NCBI RefSeq assembly: GCF_007097265.1
Contig: NZ_VJZP01000014.1
Location: 1-64,000, forward strand
Source: Flavobacterium gawalongense
Lineage (GTDB): Bacteria; Bacteroidota; Bacteroidia; Flavobacteriales; Flavobacteriaceae
Direction of reading: 5' to 3'
DNA: 64,000 bases
The translations under genes and the position numbers were made by a program. Shown here piece by piece: positions 59,962 through 64,000 of the stretch. The notes beneath the pieces are model-generated. The model did not search any database. It was not told the origin of the DNA and saw only the letters and a program-made list of their open reading frames with translations. Positions within the stretch are counted from its first letter, which is position 1. Every line of letters starts with the position of its first letter.

Positions 59962-60723
59962 TTATAATAAGCCTTGTAAGGTACTTTTTCTAATTAATTG
60001 AGCCGTATTTTTAGAGTTGGATTTCTTTAAAATATTTTTGCGATGCTGTTTCACGGTATTAACACTGATAAAAAGTGCATTGGCAATTTCATTGTTGTCA
60101 AAACCTTCTGCAATTAGCTTAATGATGTCAATTTCTCTTTTTGAAAATTCTGAAAAACATTGGGTATCTTCAAAAACACCAATATTCATATAGGAAGGTT
60201 CGTCCTTTAGCCCTATCATGGAATATTGATAGGTATTGTTTTTGGTCAAATGATCGATTCTGGTATGAATATTCAGTGATTTTCCAAATCCGCCTTTTGG
60301 ATCTAAAGTAAGTATTATGGCTTGATGATTGAGCATGCAATACTCCCCATTTTTCATTCGACTTCTAAAACTGTAATTCATTTTATAGTTAGTCAATTTT
60401 TCCGCACCTATATTGGTATAAAAAAAATTAAGTATTGAAGCTTCGGTTTTTACTATGAAGTCAATATCGTCAGGATGTATTGTTCCAAGAATATCATTAA
60501 AACATACGGTTTCCGGGTCAAATCCATGAATATCAGTTATAGCTGGACTAATGTTAGATAAAGACATGTCATAAAAATCAATGATGTAAAAATAAAACGG
60601 ACCAGTGCTTATTATAGAACTGGCAATTTCATCAAACTTTATTTGTGGTAATAAAGTGTTCTCGTTGGCTCTTTTCTGGGTGTCAATCCAAACCGAATGA
60701 AGTTTTTGTAATTCTTGGGTCAT
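59962..60723 (-). CDS. LuxR-type regulator with PAS-like sensor domain
   Basis: A 253-residue regulator. Residues ~30-170 have a PAS-like fold (FYFYIIDFYDMSLSNIS, DIHGFDPETVCFNDILGTIH), and the C-terminal 65 residues are a LuxR helix-turn-helix (FSKREIDIIKLIAEGFDNNE and VNTVKQHRKNILKKSNSKN). It senses an unknown cytoplasmic signal. Its upstream region holds a MITE-like repeat at 60786-60955. Confidence 0.88.
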   Translation of the reverse strand: MTQELQKLHSVWIDTQKRANENTLLPQIKFDEIASSIISTGPFYFYIIDFYDMSLSNISPAITDIHGFDPETVCFNDILGTIHPDDIDFIVKTEASILNFFYTNIGAEKLTNYKMNYSFRSRMKNGEYCMLNHQAIILTLDPKGGFGKSLNIHTRIDHLTKNNTYQYSMIGLKDEPSYMNIGVFEDTQCFSEFSKREIDIIKLIAEGFDNNEIANALFISVNTVKQHRKNILKKSNSKNTAQLIRKSTLQGLL

Positions 60724-60785
60724 GTCTTAGGTTTTTAACATAAAATTTTGTTAAAAATACAATTATTTTTGCAATTTAATGAAAT

Positions 60786-60955
60786 ATGACTGTCCGTAAC
60801 TAATACCAATCAATTATTCCAGCCACGAATTACACGAATTACCCCGAATTTCTATTTTAATTTTTAAAAAGTTGGTGAAAATTAGTGTAATTCGTGGCTA
60901 ACTTTTTTAGAAATATTTCTCTTTTGTAAATTTAGTCCGCTTAGCGGACAGTCAT
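60786..60955. mobile_element. MITE-like repeat, copy C (different core)
   Basis: Termini ATGACTGTCCGTAA and (inward from the right) ATGACTGTCCGCTAA match the family at 53366-53590, but the 140-bp core differs. The core contains its own palindrome (GCCACGAATTACACGAATT and GTGTAATTCGTGGC). Flanking target duplication TAATGAAA is visible on both sides. No coding capacity. Confidence 0.75.
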
Positions 60956-61042
60956 ATAATGAAAAATAAACGAGGTTTTGAAAAAGAAGGGAATAATTCT
61001 GAAATTTTTAAATTTCAGTATTGTTAATTTTTATTTAGTAAC

Positions 61043-61074
61043 AAAAAAAGCGTTCACCATTAGCGAACGCTTTT
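61043..61074 (-). terminator. terminator after the purL relic
   Basis: AAAAGCGTTC and GAACGCTTTT arms around ACCATTAGC, same core (AGCG...CGCT) and position as the terminator after the intact purL at 62399-62428. Confidence 0.75.
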
Positions 61075-61092
61075 ATAAATTTCAAATAAATT

Positions 61093-61216
61093 TTTTATCC
61101 ATCCATTTTCTGGCATTGACAAACGCTTCATGCCAAGGCGAAACTTCTTCGTCCCGGTCTTTTGGATAATGTGCCCAGTTCCATTGGAACGTGGAACGCT
61201 CGGTATTTGGTATCAT
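61093..61216 (-). pseudogene. relic of a second purL 3' end
   Basis: About 124 bp match the last ~125 bp of purL (62453-62577) with about nine differences. Translated, it reads VMIPNTERSTFQWNWAHYPK and on to WMDKK, with four residue changes relative to purL (M to I, H to N, I to T, D to E). The original stop is lost, adding two residues before a new stop. It begins inside the coding sequence and lies 15 bases after the rhuM stop, in the purL direction. Confidence 0.88.
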
Positions 61217-61230
61217 CACAAGTGATAAAA

Positions 61231-62232
61231 TCACTTTTTAGTATCCAGTTTTTTTATAAGGTTATCTAAATCTGAAATATAATTCTTGTCTTGTTCGATT
61301 CTGAAAAAATCATATTCTTGGTGTGCTTTTTCGACTGCTTTGTCATGGGAAATTTTTCCTGCATTTGGTAAAATATCCAGGCTATTACTGTCGAGGAATT
61401 TATTGGTACGTTCCAGCCAATCTTTCATGTGTAATAGTTTACTACGACGGGCTTGAAACTCTGCTAAATCTAAAAACGCACTTACCAAAAGATTCAGGTC
61501 TCCAATTTCAGGTTCTGATAAATAATTCTTTGCGATAGTGACATCACTTTTCAAAATTTTTCCCTGTGGTGCATTTTTCCAAGTAGAAAGTCCCATGAAA
61601 TCTTTGTTTCTGTCTACTCTGTCATAAATAATTTCGGCTGCCGTTTTTCCAGTAATGGCAAAATGCAATTTGTTTTGCACCATTTTGTAAAACAGTTTGG
61701 TTTCTTCAGCATTTATGGAATAATCGGCACTACATTGTTCAAATATATCCCCCAATTTTTGATACATTCGACGCTCACTGGTGCGAATTTCACGAATTCG
61801 CTCCAATAATTCATCAAAATAATCTTTGCCAAAAGGTTTACCATTTTTGAGCATATCATCATTCAAGACAAAACCTTTGATGATATATTCTTTTAAAGTT
61901 TGTGTAGCCCAAATTCTGAATTGTGTAGCTTGCTTTGAGTTTACACGGTAACCGACGGCAATAATTGCATCGAGGTTGTAGAATTTTGTTTGATAGGTTT
62001 TGCCGTCTTCGGCAGTATGTGCAATTTTTGCACTAACTGAATTTTCAGTTAATTCACTTGTTTGAAAAATATTTTTCAAATGTTTTGTAACAACCGTTCT
62101 GTCCACTCCAAAAAGCTCCGCTAATTTTAGTTGGTTTAACCAAAAGGTTTCTTTATTAAAAAGAACTTCTATCCTAACATTTGCTGTAGGGGTATTGTAA
62201 AATATTATGTTATTGGATTGGTTGTCTTCCAT
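61231..62232 (-). CDS. rhuM: RhuM-family protein (virulence RhuM, KilA-like)
   Basis: A 333-residue protein with a winged-helix N-terminal region (WLNQLKLAELFGVDRTVVTK, about residues 32-51) followed by the family block TVVTKHLKNIFQTSELTENS, FYNLDAIIAVGYRVNSKQAT and the C-terminal TGKTAAEIIYDRVDRNKDFM. RhuM occurs in Salmonella pathogenicity island 3 and many mobile regions; its biochemical role is not established. It lies between purL and a relic of the purL tail, with palindromic operators before its start, so it is probably horizontally acquired and autoregulated. Confidence 0.92.
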   Translation of the reverse strand: MEDNQSNNIIFYNTPTANVRIEVLFNKETFWLNQLKLAELFGVDRTVVTKHLKNIFQTSELTENSVSAKIAHTAEDGKTYQTKFYNLDAIIAVGYRVNSKQATQFRIWATQTLKEYIIKGFVLNDDMLKNGKPFGKDYFDELLERIREIRTSERRMYQKLGDIFEQCSADYSINAEETKLFYKMVQNKLHFAITGKTAAEIIYDRVDRNKDFMGLSTWKNAPQGKILKSDVTIAKNYLSEPEIGDLNLLVSAFLDLAEFQARRSKLLHMKDWLERTNKFLDSNSLDILPNAGKISHDKAVEKAHQEYDFFRIEQDKNYISDLDNLIKKLDTKK

Positions 62233-62293
62233 TTGATTTTAATATTGGCTTGAGTTTATAAAATTAGAAATTTATTTCATAGATCTTGAGTTG

Positions 62294-62346
62294 TTTCCAT
62301 TTTGGAAATAGCTGAATTTTATATTGAACTGTTTCCAAAATGGAAA
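62294..62346. promoter_or_regulatory. two operator-like palindromes upstream of rhuM
   Basis: TTTCCATTTTGGAAA (62294-62308) and TTTCCAAAATGGAAA (62332-62346) are each palindromic and are reverse complements of each other, 38 bases apart centre to centre, 62-115 bases before the rhuM start. They resemble paired operators for a helix-turn-helix dimer, plausibly RhuM itself. Confidence 0.6.
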
Positions 62347-62398
62347 TAATTGTATCTATAAAATATTTTAGGACTTAAAAATACAATTTTTGCGCAAA

Positions 62399-62428
62399 AT
62401 AAAAGCGCTCCTTTTCGGGAACGCTTTC
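62399..62428 (-). terminator. terminator of purL
   Basis: AAAGCG(C)TCC and GGAACGCTTT arms with loop TTTTCG, about 20 bases after the purL stop on the minus strand. Confidence 0.82.
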
Positions 62429-62447
62429 AATATAGTAAAACAAAAAA

Positions 62448-64000
62448 TTACTTTTTATCCATCCATTTTCTGGCATTGACAAAAGCTTCATGCCAAGGCG
62501 AAACTTCATCGTCTCTGTCTTTTGGATAATGTGCCCAGTTCCATTGGAACGTGGAACGCTCAATATGTGGCATCATTACCAAGTGACGTCCTGTTTTGTC
62601 GCAAAGCATCGCAACGTCAAAATGAGAACCGTTTGGATTAGCAGGATAGCCTTCATAGGCATATTTAGAAACAATATTATAATTTTCTTCACCCATTGGT
62701 AAGTCAAATTTTCCTTCGCCATGCGAAACCCAAACTCCTAGTGTACTTCCAGCTAATGAAGAAAGCATCACCGAATTGTTTTCTTGTACCGTTACCGATG
62801 TAAAAATACTTTCGTGTTTGTTACTTTCGTTGTGCAACATTTTTCCGTGTACTTCATGCTCCGGATTAATCACTTCCAATTCCATAAACAATTGGCAACC
62901 ATTACAGATTCCAACAGACAACGTATCTTCTCTTTTGAAGAAATTGTCTAAAGCTGTTTTTGCTTTTTCATTGTATAAAAATGCTCCAGCCCAACCTTTG
63001 GCAGAACCTAAAACATCTGAATTTGAGAATCCGCCAACAGCCCCGATAAACTGAATGTCTTCCAAAGTTTCACGTCCCGAAATCAAGTCGGTCATGTGAA
63101 CATCTTTTACATCAAACCCGGCTAAGTACATGGCATTCGCCATTTCACGTTCGGAATTACTTCCTTTTTCACGAATAATTGCTGCTTTTGGACGCGGTTT
63201 TGAGTTGTCGATAACTGGTTTTTTTCCTGTAAAATGCGTTGGAAAAGTATAGTGTAAAGCTTGATTTTTATAATTGTCGAAACGCTGTTGTGCTGTTCCG
63301 TTCTTCGATTGTTTTTGGTCTAATAAAAATGAAGTTTTGTACCAAACATCTCTGTATTTGGCAATGTCTAATTTACAAGGTCCAAAGTCTAATGTTGCTT
63401 CGTTCGTAGCAGTTCCTAATTTGTAAAAAGCAACATTATTTGCTTTTAATTTAGATTTAACTTCAGCATCCGATTTTGCTTGAAACACGATTCCAATATT
63501 TTCTGCAAAAAGATATTTGATAATGTCTTTTTCTTCGAAAACAGAGAAATCTATTTTAGCTCCCAAATTCACATCGGCAAAACACATTTCCAATAAAGTA
63601 GTAATTAAACCACCACTTCCAATATCGTGTCCAGCAAGGATATTATTATCTAGAATTAATTCTTGTATTGTATTGAAAGCTCTTTTGAAAAATGCAGCGT
63701 CTTTAATAGTTGGGACTTCATTTCCAATAGTATTCAACGTTTGTGCAAACGAAGAACCGCCTAATTTGAAATCATCTTGTGACAAATTGATGTAATAAAT
63801 AGAACCGCCGTCTTTTTGTAGAACGGGTTCCACTACTTTTCTAATGTCGGTACAATTTCCACCTGCTGAAATAATTACCGTTCCCGGTGCGATTACTTCT
63901 TCATTTGGATATTTTTGTTTCATTGAAAGGGAATCTTTTCCGGTTGGAATATTGATTCCCAATTCGATTGCGAAATCCGAACAACCTTGCACAGCTGCGT
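62448..64000 (-). CDS. purL: phosphoribosylformylglycinamidine synthase, C-terminal part (window-truncated)
   Basis: The gene runs off the window's right edge; the last ~517 codons are present. This is the large single-chain FGAM synthase of purine synthesis (fourth step: FGAR to FGAM using ATP and glutamine). The visible part includes the second synthetase domain (SGGLITTLLEMCFADVNLG) and a complete glutaminase domain from about residue 270 of the fragment, starting KAAIIREKGSNSEREMANAM with the catalytic Cys in SVGICNGCQLF and the His-Glu pair in HIERSTFQWNWAHYP. Its 3' end is duplicated as a relic at 61093-61216. Confidence 0.94.
   Translation of the reverse strand, partial: AAVQGCSDFAIELGINIPTGKDSLSMKQKYPNEEVIAPGTVIISAGGNCTDIRKVVEPVLQKDGGSIYYINLSQDDFKLGGSSFAQTLNTIGNEVPTIKDAAFFKRAFNTIQELILDNNILAGHDIGSGGLITTLLEMCFADVNLGAKIDFSVFEEKDIIKYLFAENIGIVFQAKSDAEVKSKLKANNVAFYKLGTATNEATLDFGPCKLDIAKYRDVWYKTSFLLDQKQSKNGTAQQRFDNYKNQALHYTFPTHFTGKKPVIDNSKPRPKAAIIREKGSNSEREMANAMYLAGFDVKDVHMTDLISGRETLEDIQFIGAVGGFSNSDVLGSAKGWAGAFLYNEKAKTALDNFFKREDTLSVGICNGCQLFMELEVINPEHEVHGKMLHNESNKHESIFTSVTVQENNSVMLSSLAGSTLGVWVSHGEGKFDLPMGEENYNIVSKYAYEGYPANPNGSHFDVAMLCDKTGRHLVMMPHIERSTFQWNWAHYPKDRDDEVSPWHEAFVNARKWMDKK

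Larger units (their letters stand above)
60724..61230. other. gene-free region: MITE-like repeat and purL relic
   Basis: Between the LuxR gene and rhuM lie the MITE-like copy C (60786-60955), a terminator (61043-61074) and a purL tail relic (61093-61216). No intact gene was found. Confidence 0.7.

Overview
The window is chromosomal DNA of a low-GC member of the Bacteroidota, most likely Flavobacterium or a close relative. The evidence is the gene content (long-form Rho, DUF4293, LETM1-related protein, MnmD, fadN-A-E operon, fused PurL), TAnnTTTG-type -7 promoter boxes, and the scarcity of Shine-Dalgarno motifs. No rRNA or tRNA gene and no CRISPR array were seen.

Left end (1-4192) is an integron-like region. 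Two single-gene units on the minus strand, a HAD hydrolase and a GNAT acetyltransferase, have the hallmark of integron cassettes: the bases just after each upstream recombination point are the reverse complement of the bases at the end of the same unit. Two group IIC introns (one complete with its reverse transcriptase, one represented only by its 3' end) sit on the plus strand, each inside an att core, as known group IIC-attC introns do. Next to them is the C-terminal part of a tyrosine recombinase whose homology stops exactly where a dispersed MITE-like repeat begins.

From 4.2 to 18 kb the window carries a four-gene operon in two diverged copies (DUF6134 protein, CPBP-type membrane protein, NAD-dependent epimerase/reductase, short-chain dehydrogenase), plus lipoproteins, a membrane-anchored AraC regulator, a DUF6268 barrel protein and lpdA. 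Between the two operon copies lies a relic of the lpdA tail with its terminator.

From 18 to 47 kb the region is mostly core: an ABC exporter, truA, a phosphoesterase, a two-component system, rho, an RsmB-type methyltransferase, kup, an ECF sigma/anti-sigma/Spy-like module, an M49 peptidase, a MazG-like hydrolase, ilvE, mnmD, oxyR with a dps-like remnant, carbonic anhydrase, sodC, a broken yihY-type gene and small envelope proteins.

From 47 to 60 kb lies fatty-acid degradation: marR, fadN, a four-helix-bundle gene, fadA and fadE, with an acyl-CoA synthetase nearby. The marR-fadN junction is tandemly duplicated and carries a MITE. An AAA/DUF4143 ATPase, a peptidase and a LuxR regulator share this part.

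Right end (61-64 kb): a rhuM gene with two palindromic operator-like sites lies between the complete purL 3' end and a second, decayed purL tail. Two loci in one window (lpdA and purL) thus show accessory genes bracketed by a complete housekeeping 3' end and an orphan copy of that same end.
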